Source: Stenocarpella maydis (Eukaryota > Ascomycota > Sordariomycetes > Diaporthales > Diaporthaceae). From it: 64,000 nt of DNA. Location: NCBI GenBank assembly GCA_002270565.1, contig NQMI01000084.1:51292-115291 (forward strand), in the 5' to 3' direction. The notes beneath the pieces are model-generated. The model was given only the letters and a program-made list of their open reading frames with translations. It had not been told where the DNA came from and searched no databases. How positions within the stretch are numbered: the stretch's first letter is position 1; each line of letters opens with the position of its first letter. The position numbers were made by a program, and so were the translations under genes. This document shows positions 11,092-20,677 of the stretch, piece by piece.

Positions 11092-11922
11092 ATGTTCAGC
11101 TGCCGCATCCTCCCCAGGTTGAGAGGGAGGCATCTCGGTCCCAGATGGCGAGCCTCTCATGGCCTCCACCGTGGCACAGGGCTTCGGCCATTCTCTTCCA
11201 TGGTTCCTAGGTTCCAACAAATGGCCGAGAACGGCCAGACGTACACAGCTGAAGGTCGACATCGCCTCGAAGAGCTGAGGAAGCACAACATTGGGCTCCA
11301 CGGGGAGCTCAACAGACTAAAGAAACTGACCTGGAAATCCATAGCGGTCCAAATTTCTGGTCAGCACGTCGTGCAATTTTATGATCTGAACTACTTCACC
11401 TCCCAGGCGCTCTCGTATACAGAGGCTGTCTGCAGGAGATACATGGCAGACAACGTGAAGAAGCCGCTCTGGTGGAGAAGCGAAGCGTTGGGCTTTTTGA
11501 CGAGGTCCATCGTCCGCAACAAGGCTACCGCTCGTATGAACGCCGCCTTCAGGCAGGCACTGCACAACGCTGGGTACGACACACATGGGAAGAGGTTGCC
11601 AAGTCGACAAAACGAGACTCGGCCGGGAGACAGGGAGATAACGCAACTGTTCGGGACCGTGGTCATGAGCGCCCACATACCGGTTAACATCCATAAGTTA
11701 CCGTTCAAGTCCTTGCAGGAATACTGCAAAATAGTCGTCGAGACCCTCGAGGAAGCCCTCGGCCAAGGTCCTGGAGGTCCGGCAAGAGCAAGTCAAGGAG
11801 GCCCGGGCCGACAGAATCCAGAGCCTTCCAGCGGCGGAAACTGGGGAAACAGCGGGAAGAGGGGAGGTAAAGGTGGCAGAGGAGGCCAGGCCGACAAGGC
11901 CCGACAGTGGTCTAGGCGATGA
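11092..11922 (+). CDS. Unrecognised protein with Gly/Arg-rich C-terminal tail
   Basis: A single open frame of 276 residues begins at an ATG; a second ATG (MAENGQTYT, 11221) is an equally plausible start. Residues 45-225 look globular and helical (HRLEELRKHNIGLHGELNRLKK, then QFYDLNYFTSQALSYTEAVC). The last 45 residues are Gly/Arg/Ser-rich (GGNWGNSGKRGGKGGRGGQ), resembling RGG-type RNA-binding tails. I recognise no catalytic motif, signal peptide or transmembrane segment. RNA association is only an inference from the tail. It may be a lineage-restricted gene, and an unspliced or shorter form cannot be excluded. Confidence 0.55.
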   Translation: MFSCRILPRLRGRHLGPRWRASHGLHRGTGLRPFSSMVPRFQQMAENGQTYTAEGRHRLEELRKHNIGLHGELNRLKKLTWKSIAVQISGQHVVQFYDLNYFTSQALSYTEAVCRRYMADNVKKPLWWRSEALGFLTRSIVRNKATARMNAAFRQALHNAGYDTHGKRLPSRQNETRPGDREITQLFGTVVMSAHIPVNIHKLPFKSLQEYCKIVVETLEEALGQGPGGPARASQGGPGRQNPEPSSGGNWGNSGKRGGKGGRGGQADKARQWSRR

Positions 11923-12699
11923 CCTCAAGAGGGTCGCTGTGAGACGTCGCCTAGGGCACTGCAGAGGTGTCTACTGAGTATCGCCGTGGGCAACTCTTAT
12001 GCAATAGTTTCTGTCATGCACGCCGTGACAAGGCACGCCTCGTCTATCTGGGCGGACACACATGTATGCTTTGTGTACGCTCTTGCGTCTGAGTCCCATC
12101 CCCTGGATCTGCGGCTGACAAGCTGGACGAAGATACATCATTCTGGAGAAGCAAGGGAGGGGACTATCTAGAGCCTGGTCAGGATATACGCAGCTACAGT
12201 ATTGGGCTCTGGTAGTACGAGACACAATCAATGGGCCCAAAAGCTTGGCCTGCAGGCCTGTTGTGCAGGAGCTACATCGCACGGTGATCATGGTCACAGG
12301 TCTGGGCCGTGAGGGCGGCAGAGCTGGCGTTCCCATGCGCTCAAGGGGTGGACCCAAGCAGCAGCTTCATGCAGTCCCAGGGTTGTCCATACCGACTCCA
12401 ACCCCTTCTAGGATCTGCCTGCCTTGTTATTTATTTTTTGTTCGACATAGCGTCACACTCCCGTCCTACCATCTCAGGCTTGGCTTACATAAGCCCACAG
12501 CTGGCCCGCTGCAGGTCCTGGTTTCACAAGCAACGCCATCTGCACCAACTGCCAGCGCAACAGCTCCCCAAACCTTGATCGAGAAGCTCATCTGACTCTG
12601 CCTCTTGATCCCCAGCCACTGCCGACCGGACCGATTCTCGGATATCCTACCAACTCCGTGCCGGGCTACAACAGGCGACCCAAAGATTGACGGGCCAAG
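11923..12699. other. Intergenic; CHS5 promoter
   Basis: No gene is evident in this spacer. The last 200 bases are pyrimidine- and CCA-rich, consistent with a 5' leader for the gene at 12700. Confidence 0.5.
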
Positions 12700-13616
12700 A
12701 TGCTCGTCTCCCTGACCGTCGGCAAGGTCGACGCCGGCGTCACTGTCCTCCTGACCCCAGATAAACGACTCGTAAGTCTACATGGGTAGCTTGTTGGCAG
12801 CCCTCCATACCCTTGCGCGACAGCCATCACCACAACGAGGCCGGCCACTCCGAGCTTACCAGTGTCCTCCCGCAGATCGAGTTCCCCTCCATCCTCCTCC
12901 CACCAGACATCTCTTCTGGCTCCATCGTCGACATCACTGTAGCGCGGAACCTATCCTCCGAATCCTCCGCCGAGAAGCGCTTCCAGGCTCTCCAGGATCA
13001 AATCTATGGCTCATTTGGCGCCGCATCGCCCACCAGCCCGGTGCTTCGCTGCCGCAATGCGACCCAGACGTCGGTCGTGCTAGAATGGGACCCTGTCCAG
13101 CTCGCGACCGCGGATCTCATCAGCCTCGCCCTGTATCGCAATGGCCAGAAGGCGGGCAACATCCCCCGCCCTCTCCAAATGCACACGACCAAGATCTCGG
13201 GGCTGGCCGTGGACACCACGTACAGCTTCCACCTAGTCCTCAGGACGACGGCTGGCACCTACAGCAGCGAGAAGGTTGAGGTCCAGACGCACAAGATGAC
13301 GGACCTCAGTGGTATCACCATCACGACCGGGATCCTGCCGCAGTCCATGCGAGAGGAGCTGGCACAGGCTGTGGAGAGGATTGGCGCCAAGATTGTGGAC
13401 AGCGTGAGGATAGACACAACACATTTTGTCACCACCGAGGGACGGGGCATCCAGTGGGAGAAGGCTGTCGAGATGAATATTCCCGTGGTACGACCAGAGT
13501 GGGTCGAGGCTTGCGAGAAGAACGGCAGGATCCTGGGCGTCACGAAATTCTACCTGGATGCGTTGAGGCCGGGCCCACCAAGTGAGGACCGGCCTGGGAC
13601 GGCTGGCACAATCACT

Positions 13617-13654
<38 letters not shown>

Positions 13655-14042
13655 ACAACAACAGCAAACCCCTCCAGTTGCCCCAGCCGCCGCACCGGCT
13701 CCGGTGCAGACGGAGAAGGAGCTGCCAGCAGCACCCCCGGCAGAGAACGGGGAGGGAGGCAGCAAGGAGGAGAACGAGAAGGCCGAGCCCACGGGGGCAA
13801 ATGGCGCCCGGGATAAGGAGGAAGGCGGAAACGGGGAGGACGAGGAAGACGATGACAGGCCGGAAGAGAAGACAAAAGCGACCAAAGACGGCGAGCAAAA
13901 GGTCAGATTCGAGGACAAGGAGCAGAAATTAACGCTGCGGCCAGAGGCACCCAAGTTTGCAACGGTGGAAGACTCCGATGACAAAGACGCAGGGCTACAA
14001 ACCCCAGCCAGCCGCGCATCTTTCCAGGACGTACAGTTATAA
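12700..14042 (+). CDS. CHS5: Exomer scaffold / chitin synthase export protein CHS5
   Basis: Exon 1 (12700-12771, ending LLTPDKRL) joins exon 2 (12876-14042) across a 104-base GTAAGT...CGCAG intron, giving 412 residues. The N-terminus (MLVSLTVGKVDAGVTVLL) is the Arf1/ChAP-binding segment. A fibronectin type III domain spans about 76-165 (VVLEWDPVQL...TYSFHLVLRTT) and a BRCT domain about 168-250 (VDSVRIDTTHFVTTE, WVEACEKNGRIL). Twelve CAG codons encode polyglutamine near 272, and the tail is acidic/lysine-rich. In yeast, Chs5 with ChAPs forms exomer at the trans-Golgi and sends chitin synthase Chs3 to the surface. This copy is shorter than yeast Chs5 (671 aa) because the low-complexity tail is shorter. 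Confidence 0.93.
13617..13652 (+). repeat. (CAG)12 microsatellite in the CHS5 coding region
   Basis: Twelve uninterrupted CAG triplets in frame encode polyglutamine, followed by mixed CAA/CAG. The tract is likely length-variable between strains. Confidence 0.9.
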
Positions 14043-14284
14043 GGGCCGCATGCTCCTCAGAGCGGCGGCAGAGATGGACAAGCCACCACTTGCTGGCTAT
14101 GGTGCTGATGTTTTTTGGCGTCTGTCGGGCCTGACCTCAGGTCGGAAATTCACACCTAAGAGGTGATAAATATGATAATGAATTCGAATAGTCAGATGCG
14201 GCACACGGGGTTCGTCACCCGGCAATCATGGCACACGACGGGAGCGGGCCCAGCCGCGGCTTTATAGCTCCCGAGCAGAAAGGA

Positions 14285-15433
14285 TTATGGCAAGATCTCG
14301 TCCCCTTTCCAGTCCCAGCATCTTCCTCTCCCGTTGAGTCCTACTGTCCCTGTGGCGACCTCTACCATCCTCTCCACAGCGAACTCGGGCTCGAACAGTT
14401 TGCCCTTGGGCACCGACTCCCAGAATTCACGGCTCAGGTCCGTCCTGCAGCATTAAGAGTCAGCTTTCAAAGAACCACGGAAGGGGTTCCATTCAAACAC
14501 AGCGTGGATCGGGCCATAGTGTAGCCATGGAGTCTGAGATGTAGGCTCCGGGAGGGGACTTGATATCCCAAAGCGGGTTAAAAACGACTCCAGAAGCTGC
14601 TTACCTGACCGTACCGGGATGGTAAGCCATAGCCATAGCCTTATCACCACTCCTCGCGGCTAGCTGCAGGTCGAAGCTCTTGGTGAGGCTGTTCACCGCG
14701 GCCTTGCTGCTCCTGTAACTGTACCACCCGCCCTTCCTGTTGTCCGAAATGCTGCCTACGCGGGCACTCATATTTAGCCACACGGCATGCTCGGGGAGGC
14801 GGACGGTGCCGTGCCCGCCCAGCTCGAACTGTGTGCGCTTTCGCGGGAGGAACTCCTCAAACCACCTGCGGCAATACGAGTCAACTATCAGAGCGCCGAG
14901 GAAGCAACCTTTACCAAGCCTTGGGGGGGGGGGGGCAAGGCCACGGCGTGCCTGTAGCCCGCCTCGATACCTGCAGCCTCAAAAGAACCCCGAGGTACAG
15001 GCTATAGATATTTGCCCGTGTGCTGGTCTGGATGGCATCCGGAAGCTGCTTACTTCATCAAGAGCAGCGGGCCGAGGGCATTGACGCGGTACGTCTCCAG
15101 CGCCGCCGCCGCATCCACCTGCCGTGGCGACCTCTCCGGGTACAGCACGCCGGGGATGGCGAGCCCAAGGTGCAGGTGGTGCGTCTCGCGGGGGAACAGC
15201 CGCGCGGCCTCGCGCGACGCTGCCTCCACCGTGGACTCGTCCGTCACGTCCAGCTGTACGACGTGCAGCCGCCCCGCCGCCGCCCCGTCGTCCAGCAGGC
15301 GGTCTCTCACGCCCGACGGGTCGCCCCGCGCCGTCGCCAGGACCGGGACGGTCGTGTTGCGCAGCAGGTGTCTGGTTAGGGCGTGGCCTAGCCCGCGGCT
15401 GGATGGGCAGACCAAGATCCAGGGACGAGACAT
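14285..15433 (-). CDS. Short-chain dehydrogenase/reductase (SDR), C-factor/sniffer-like
   Basis: Exons 15054-15433, 14605-14865 and 14444-14285 give 266 residues. The start ATG at 15433 begins MSRPWILVCPSSRGLG, the first beta strand and dinucleotide-binding turn (SSRGLG, 11-16). The LDVTDE segment binds the cofactor adenine edge. The catalytic set is Ser165 (ARVGSI), Tyr177 and Lys181 (YRSSK), followed by HPGTV before the last junction. The C-terminus WDWKGDEILP is typical of fungal members. The usual NNAG motif is replaced by LAIPG. The substrate is unknown; carbonyl/ketone reduction with NAD(P)H is the family role. Both introns have GTAAGC donors and GCAG acceptors, and splicing is needed to reach Tyr/Lys. 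Confidence 0.88.
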
Positions 15434-16555
15434 TGTTGATATTGTTCCCTCCTCCTTGCGGTCGCGGGCCCGCTCGCGGGAGCTGTTTGGAAGAGCTCCT
15501 GGTTGTCGATGGGGTTGACACCACCGGCCAGTGTCGCGCTCGTCCCCTGCCAGGGCTATCTGAGACGACAACGTGGAGAGCTATCCGAAGCTCGAGTGCC
15601 AGCGCTAGCTGGATCAAGTCCACATCAAGCTGCGCGCTGGGTGGGCGCATCTGTGCATTATCGTGCGGGCTTGAGCCGAGCCTGGTCGAGCTCAGGGATA
15701 CGTGCCAGAAATGATCGACGTCACTCGGGATCGCCAGCAGGGATCCAAGGGTCCCTTCTTGGTATTTCGGACGATCTGATGAACCTTAACTGTAGTGCAC
15801 ATTAACAATGACTTTGTTCAGATATAAGCCATCCCGTTCTTCCTGTCAACAGCGTAGTTCAACGCCAAGGCTGGCTGTCAATGACAGCACAGCGCAACAT
15901 TGCGACGGCGCGAACAAAAAAAAAAAAAAAAAGGGATACCGTCCTGGTGCCTGAGATGCCAAGACCAAACTGTCGTTTTCTTATCTGCTAATTTGTACAA
16001 TTCGGAGGTGCAATTACTGGACTGAAAGAGATGGCGTTGGTCATGACCCTCGCGTCGCCCCGTCGGGTGCCAAGCAGAGCCAGAAAGCCACCATGTCCCC
16101 GGTCTAAAAGCCCATGGATTGCCGTATCTAGCGGACCGTTCGCGTCATCGACCTGGGCCGAAGGCTCAGGACCAGCCACGAGTGGCACGCCCGCCACCTT
16201 GGGCCTACCGCTGTTTCTTTCCGGATGAGCATGCAAGGCAGCACGGTGTTTATGAGCGGGCGGCTAGGGGACACCGTCGTGGCCAGGAAGGAGCCTGGAA
16301 TCCCCCTTGCATACATATCACATGCTCGCATTCCAGATAGCCTGGCGGGTTTCACAGCTGATATTTACCAGTAGTGAGCAGTCTATCAGACTGGTGCTCT
16401 CAAGACCGCAAGTCAAGGCACCTTGGACACCAAACAGAGACAGCGACCGACCCCAGCCCAATAACATAGCCACGATAATAAAATCGTACTCTCAACCGCC
16501 TCAGAACCACCTCACCACCCGTGACAATGCAGCATCCGTCATATGTGCACACTAG
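15434..16555. other. Intergenic; SDR promoter and 3' flank of the 1373-aa gene
   Basis: The open frame continues upstream of the SDR start but without conserved character. A run of 17 A lies at 15916-15932. Nothing else was supported. Confidence 0.5.
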
Positions 16556-19500
16556 TCAGATCCCACGCCCGCCAAAGGCCCCAAACCCAGTCACGGCTCT
16601 GGGGCCCTCCCTCAGGCGCTGCACCTCGCTGTCGCCCTCGAAGCCGGCGGCGGAGCCCGTAGAGCTCTCGAGGCTGAGCCTGCTCCCACCGAACTGCAGC
16701 TCCCGCATGACCGGCTCGACGGTGTGCATCCCGCTGTGGTACGCGCGCCCGGCGCTCACGTCCTCCCCGGCTGACGCGTACGTCGCCAGGCTGGCCTCGC
16801 TGCCGCTCTCGTACCTGGTCAGGCCTCCGGCTGCGGCGCGCGAGGACTGCTGGTGTGGCCGGGGCGACCACCCGCGGCGGCGCTGGCTCAGCTGGCTCAT
16901 CTGGCGCGAGAGCCCGCGCATCTGCGAGTCGATGCGCTCGTTGAGCCGCTCCATGCGCTTGATGCGCTCCATCTCCGCCTCGAACTCCTCCTGGAGGCGC
17001 TGCGGGCCCCCGCCGGGCGGGTTGGCTGACCTGGAGATGGTGCCCATGGAGCTCGTGCGGGCTCCGCTGCTGTCGACCATCGTCGTGGTTCCGGACAGCA
17101 TCCCCGTGCGCGTTGGCCTCGGCCCGTCCGCCGTCTGGGACAGGTGGTGGCGGCTGTGGCTGCGGTCGGCGGCAGGGCCGTATATGTCGACTCGCCGCCC
17201 CAGGTCGGGGTATTCGTCGCGGAGGTAGAGGCGCCGGGATCGCTCTGATGATACGCCGGTGGTGGCCCTCGATCGATCGGTAGGCACATGCGGGTGGCGC
17301 ATGATTTCCTCGTCGCTCTCAAGACGGTCGTCTCCGGGGATGAATATTCTGCGCGTGCTCGGGCCGGCTTCTTCCTCGTCAAACCTGCCGCCAAACCGGC
17401 TCTGTCTGCCATCGTTGTGATGGCTCGTCTCTGGCCTTCTCGAGGTCCTGATGTCCGGGGCCTCAGCTTCCTGTTCAACCTCTTTGCCCATGCCCTTGCC
17501 CTTGGCCAAGTCTCCAAGCGTCTGGCTCAAGTCCTTCAGCAGCGGGAGCATAGACGTCAGCCAGTAATCGCCACTTCTCTCGAGCCTTTCTAGCCGCTTC
17601 TCCATATCGCGTGTCTGTTTCTCGCGTAGTGCCTCATACCGTTCGAAGATCTCAGAACGTGACATCTTCAAGAGAGATTTGCCGGCCTCGCCTCTCTCCT
17701 GTTCTGGGGATTCAGGGCTCTGCCGCCCGCCATAGAAGTCCTTCCTCGAGGCTAGGACACCCTTGCCTGCCGTCTTAGGCCCGGATATGCTCTCGTGCGC
17801 GGTGGGTGATATCCTGCCAGAGAGAGCTGGCGATTGTCGGCCGTGGATAGAAGGGCGCCGGCGCAGCGAGCTGAGGCGCTTGAGGGGTGGGTGCTTGAGT
17901 ACGGTGGCCTGCGTCTGGGTCCCGAGGGATGAGACTGGCGACGAGGATGAGCGCGATTGTGGCGGCGAGTCTGGCGGTGTAACACTGCCGAGGCCTTGGA
18001 ATGGCGGCACCGGTGAGGTCATGACGGCAGTAGCCACAGTTCCCGGTGACGAAGCCGAGAGCGGCAGCGAGCTCTTCTTCGTGATCCCTAGCACCGGGGA
18101 CGCCGTGCGCGGAGTGGACGGCTTGACATCCGCAATAGTCATGACAGCGCTGAGACCAACGCGGCCCGGTGTCGTCTTCAGACTATACGGGTTGTTCTCG
18201 GGAACCACAGGAACGTGAATCACTATGTCCCTTGGCTCCGTCTTGGCCTCCTTCTCCGTCGAGCTGGAGCTCCCGTCGGACGAGACACTGAGCCTCCGCC
18301 ACACCAGATCTTTGGGCTCAGAGCCAGGCATATCCAGGGCCTTCTTGAGCTCAGCGATTCGTTGTGACCTCGTCAAGATAGCTGACTTTCTCTTCTCCTT
18401 CCGCTCCTTGGGACTTGGTAATGGGCTCTGAATGCTCTCCACGAGGTCTTGTGCCTTTGCTTTGGGCTTCTTCTCATTCCCCTCCTCAGCAGCGTCCGGC
18501 ACGGCACCAACCACCTTCTCCTTGCCTTTGCCCTCAGGCTCCCTCTTCTGCACAGACACATCCGGCATTGGGCTTTCCTGAAGCCCTTGCTGTTTCTCCT
18601 TTGCTTTGGCCTCTGGTTCGTCCTTGCGAAGACGTACCAAGATGGGGCTCTCCTGAAGTATCTGCTGTTTCTGTTTTCCTTGGCCGCAGGGCTCTTCCTT
18701 GTGACCAGGCACGGCCGACATTGGGCTTTCCTGAAGCGTATTCCGTGCCCCTCTGTATTCATTTTCGCCCACGTCTTGTTTCAACCCCTCGGGCGGCAGC
18801 TTCTGGGCTTCGGCAGCCCCTTCACCTTTGGGCTCGGACTCCTCGTGGGGGGAGGAGGCATCAGTTGTGCTCTCAACCACAATCTCCACAGAGATCCTCG
18901 ACTGCGGCTGCCTCGTGATACTCTCATCAACCTTCTTGACCTCCGGGTTATACAGCACCGTGGCAGTCGAGTCCCTAGTCTTCTCAGCAAATGGCCCTTC
19001 TTCCTCGATCGTACCGCTGTTCCTCTTACTACTCCGCTTGCTGCTCCGCTTGCTCCCATGCCCGCTAGACCGTTTGCTGTCGCGGGCGCTGCTCCGCCTC
19101 TTGCCCTTGCTCGAAGTTGCGTTCTCTCTGCCACTCGCCTCACCCATCTCGAGGCTAGTCCTCGGCGGCGTGTCCACGATCTCGGCCGTGCCAGAGAACC
19201 GCTTTGCCCGCTTCGCCTCCTGTATGACGCCCAGCTCGAGCTCCGAGCCGCTCGCCACTGTGCCGTAGCTCTCCAGGAACGCAGGTTCCGAGAATATTGA
19301 TTCCTGGAGCGTGTACTGGTCCCTAGAGGAATCGCGGCTGCGCTCGTTCCGGGCGCGCTGGTCAGAGTCGGCGCGCGACCGCCTGTGTTCGGGCCCGTGG
19401 GGGAGGAGGCTGGACTTTCGCAACGGGTACGAAACCTTGGAAGCTGGCGAACCAGAGGCGAATGAGCGGAAACTGTAGCCGGACTGGCCGCTAATTGGTC

Positions 19501-20677
19501 TTGATACCGCCGTCCTTGGCCTCTGCAACGCGGCGAGCGTCTGCCTGTGCATGGACTCGCGCGCCTCATCACTGGTGCGTGGTGGTGACCACGAGTCATC
19601 GCTGATGCGCCTCGGGGTTTTTGGTGGTGACATGGAGCTGGTGTTGGGTCTGCTGAGCTCCTGAACCGTGCCAAACGTATGCCTCGATGCCAGTCGGACC
19701 TTGCGCGCTTCGTCAAGGCCTCCCTGGCTTGATCTCTCCCACGACCTCGACGACAGCGACTCTCGCTCTTCAGCCACGGGTCCTAGTTGCGTTCCTATGT
19801 GTGGCTCGTTGACAAAAGCTGTCATTGGTCTGACATTTACATCGTTGTAGAAGGCCTGGCTCAGTTCAACCAAGGGCATTGATCTCGCCCTTCTCTCAGC
19901 CCTGGGAAACTTGAGCCGTGGCTCTGGGCCCAGATGGGCATGCTCAATGGGAATAGAAATAGCGATATGTCGATGTCCGTCCAACGTCCTGCCAGAAATG
20001 GCAGTGTCTGGTAGTGTGATGCGTGGAGGGCGCTTCTTGTGTCTGCGAGCTGGAGAACGGGTGAGATTCGGTGAGGCTTGCCTGGCAGGCGGCTTGACAG
20101 ACGGCTTCCGCAGGATTTTCTTTTGCCTGGAAGCCCCCCTCAGGAACGAAATGCAACGTCGGAGGGCCCCTTTCTTCTTGCTAGGCCTCCGCCGGATACT
20201 CGACCTTGACGAGACTGTCGTTGGCGAGTAGGGCTCTGTGGGGACAGACATGAGGTTGGTTGGTGGTGGCGTCACATTCCGCAGGAACGCAGCCACCTCG
20301 TCCCAGGCCTCATCGTCGCCCTCGGGGGTCTGCCTGCGGCCTCCACCGGCCCCGCGGGTGAGGGGGCGGGATTGGGGCCGAGCAGGCGCGCCACTCTGAG
20401 GCTCGGCCATCCCCTTGGACTCGACACGGATATCGATGCGGCGGAGAATCCCGCCAGGCCAGTTCGAGCTCAGCGCCGTGGCCGGAGTGAGCTGGGGAGA
20501 AGTCATGGGGCGGGCGTGGGGGTTGCTGAGGCCGCTGTTGGCGAGTCCCAAGCCGCTGTTTGTCCGGAACTCTGCTGCAGTAGCAAACGAGTTCTCCGAG
20601 TCGAGCGAGCTCGAGGACATGCGGCTGCCCTCGGCAGTGGCGGTGTGGCCATTTACGTCCCGCTCGTACATGTACAT
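16556..20677 (-). CDS. Large Ser/Arg-rich disordered protein with C-terminal coiled coils
   Basis: One uninterrupted frame from ATG 20677 encodes 1373 residues starting MYMYERDVNGHTATAEGS; the frame stays open further upstream but without another ATG nearby. It is largely disordered, with many SP/TP and RRxS sites. Short conserved-looking islands include RRPSKKKGALRRCISFLRG and LLKMSRSEIFERYEALREK. C-terminal heptad-like segments (RDMEKRLERLERSGDYW, EMERIKRMERLNERID) predict coiled coils. Three imperfect LQESP...KEEP...K repeats occur midway. No enzymatic motif is visible. The phosphosite-rich, basic/coiled-coil layout suggests a scaffold, perhaps cytoskeletal or cortical; this is inference. 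I do not recognise a named family. Confidence 0.8.
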   Translation of the reverse strand: MYMYERDVNGHTATAEGSRMSSSSLDSENSFATAAEFRTNSGLGLANSGLSNPHARPMTSPQLTPATALSSNWPGGILRRIDIRVESKGMAEPQSGAPARPQSRPLTRGAGGGRRQTPEGDDEAWDEVAAFLRNVTPPPTNLMSVPTEPYSPTTVSSRSSIRRRPSKKKGALRRCISFLRGASRQKKILRKPSVKPPARQASPNLTRSPARRHKKRPPRITLPDTAISGRTLDGHRHIAISIPIEHAHLGPEPRLKFPRAERRARSMPLVELSQAFYNDVNVRPMTAFVNEPHIGTQLGPVAEERESLSSRSWERSSQGGLDEARKVRLASRHTFGTVQELSRPNTSSMSPPKTPRRISDDSWSPPRTSDEARESMHRQTLAALQRPRTAVSRPISGQSGYSFRSFASGSPASKVSYPLRKSSLLPHGPEHRRSRADSDQRARNERSRDSSRDQYTLQESIFSEPAFLESYGTVASGSELELGVIQEAKRAKRFSGTAEIVDTPPRTSLEMGEASGRENATSSKGKRRSSARDSKRSSGHGSKRSSKRSSKRNSGTIEEEGPFAEKTRDSTATVLYNPEVKKVDESITRQPQSRISVEIVVESTTDASSPHEESEPKGEGAAEAQKLPPEGLKQDVGENEYRGARNTLQESPMSAVPGHKEEPCGQGKQKQQILQESPILVRLRKDEPEAKAKEKQQGLQESPMPDVSVQKREPEGKGKEKVVGAVPDAAEEGNEKKPKAKAQDLVESIQSPLPSPKERKEKRKSAILTRSQRIAELKKALDMPGSEPKDLVWRRLSVSSDGSSSSTEKEAKTEPRDIVIHVPVVPENNPYSLKTTPGRVGLSAVMTIADVKPSTPRTASPVLGITKKSSLPLSASSPGTVATAVMTSPVPPFQGLGSVTPPDSPPQSRSSSSPVSSLGTQTQATVLKHPPLKRLSSLRRRPSIHGRQSPALSGRISPTAHESISGPKTAGKGVLASRKDFYGGRQSPESPEQERGEAGKSLLKMSRSEIFERYEALREKQTRDMEKRLERLERSGDYWLTSMLPLLKDLSQTLGDLAKGKGMGKEVEQEAEAPDIRTSRRPETSHHNDGRQSRFGGRFDEEEAGPSTRRIFIPGDDRLESDEEIMRHPHVPTDRSRATTGVSSERSRRLYLRDEYPDLGRRVDIYGPAADRSHSRHHLSQTADGPRPTRTGMLSGTTTMVDSSGARTSSMGTISRSANPPGGGPQRLQEEFEAEMERIKRMERLNERIDSQMRGLSRQMSQLSQRRRGWSPRPHQQSSRAAAGGLTRYESGSEASLATYASAGEDVSAGRAYHSGMHTVEPVMRELQFGGSRLSLESSTGSAAGFEGDSEVQRLREGPRAVTGFGAFGGRGI

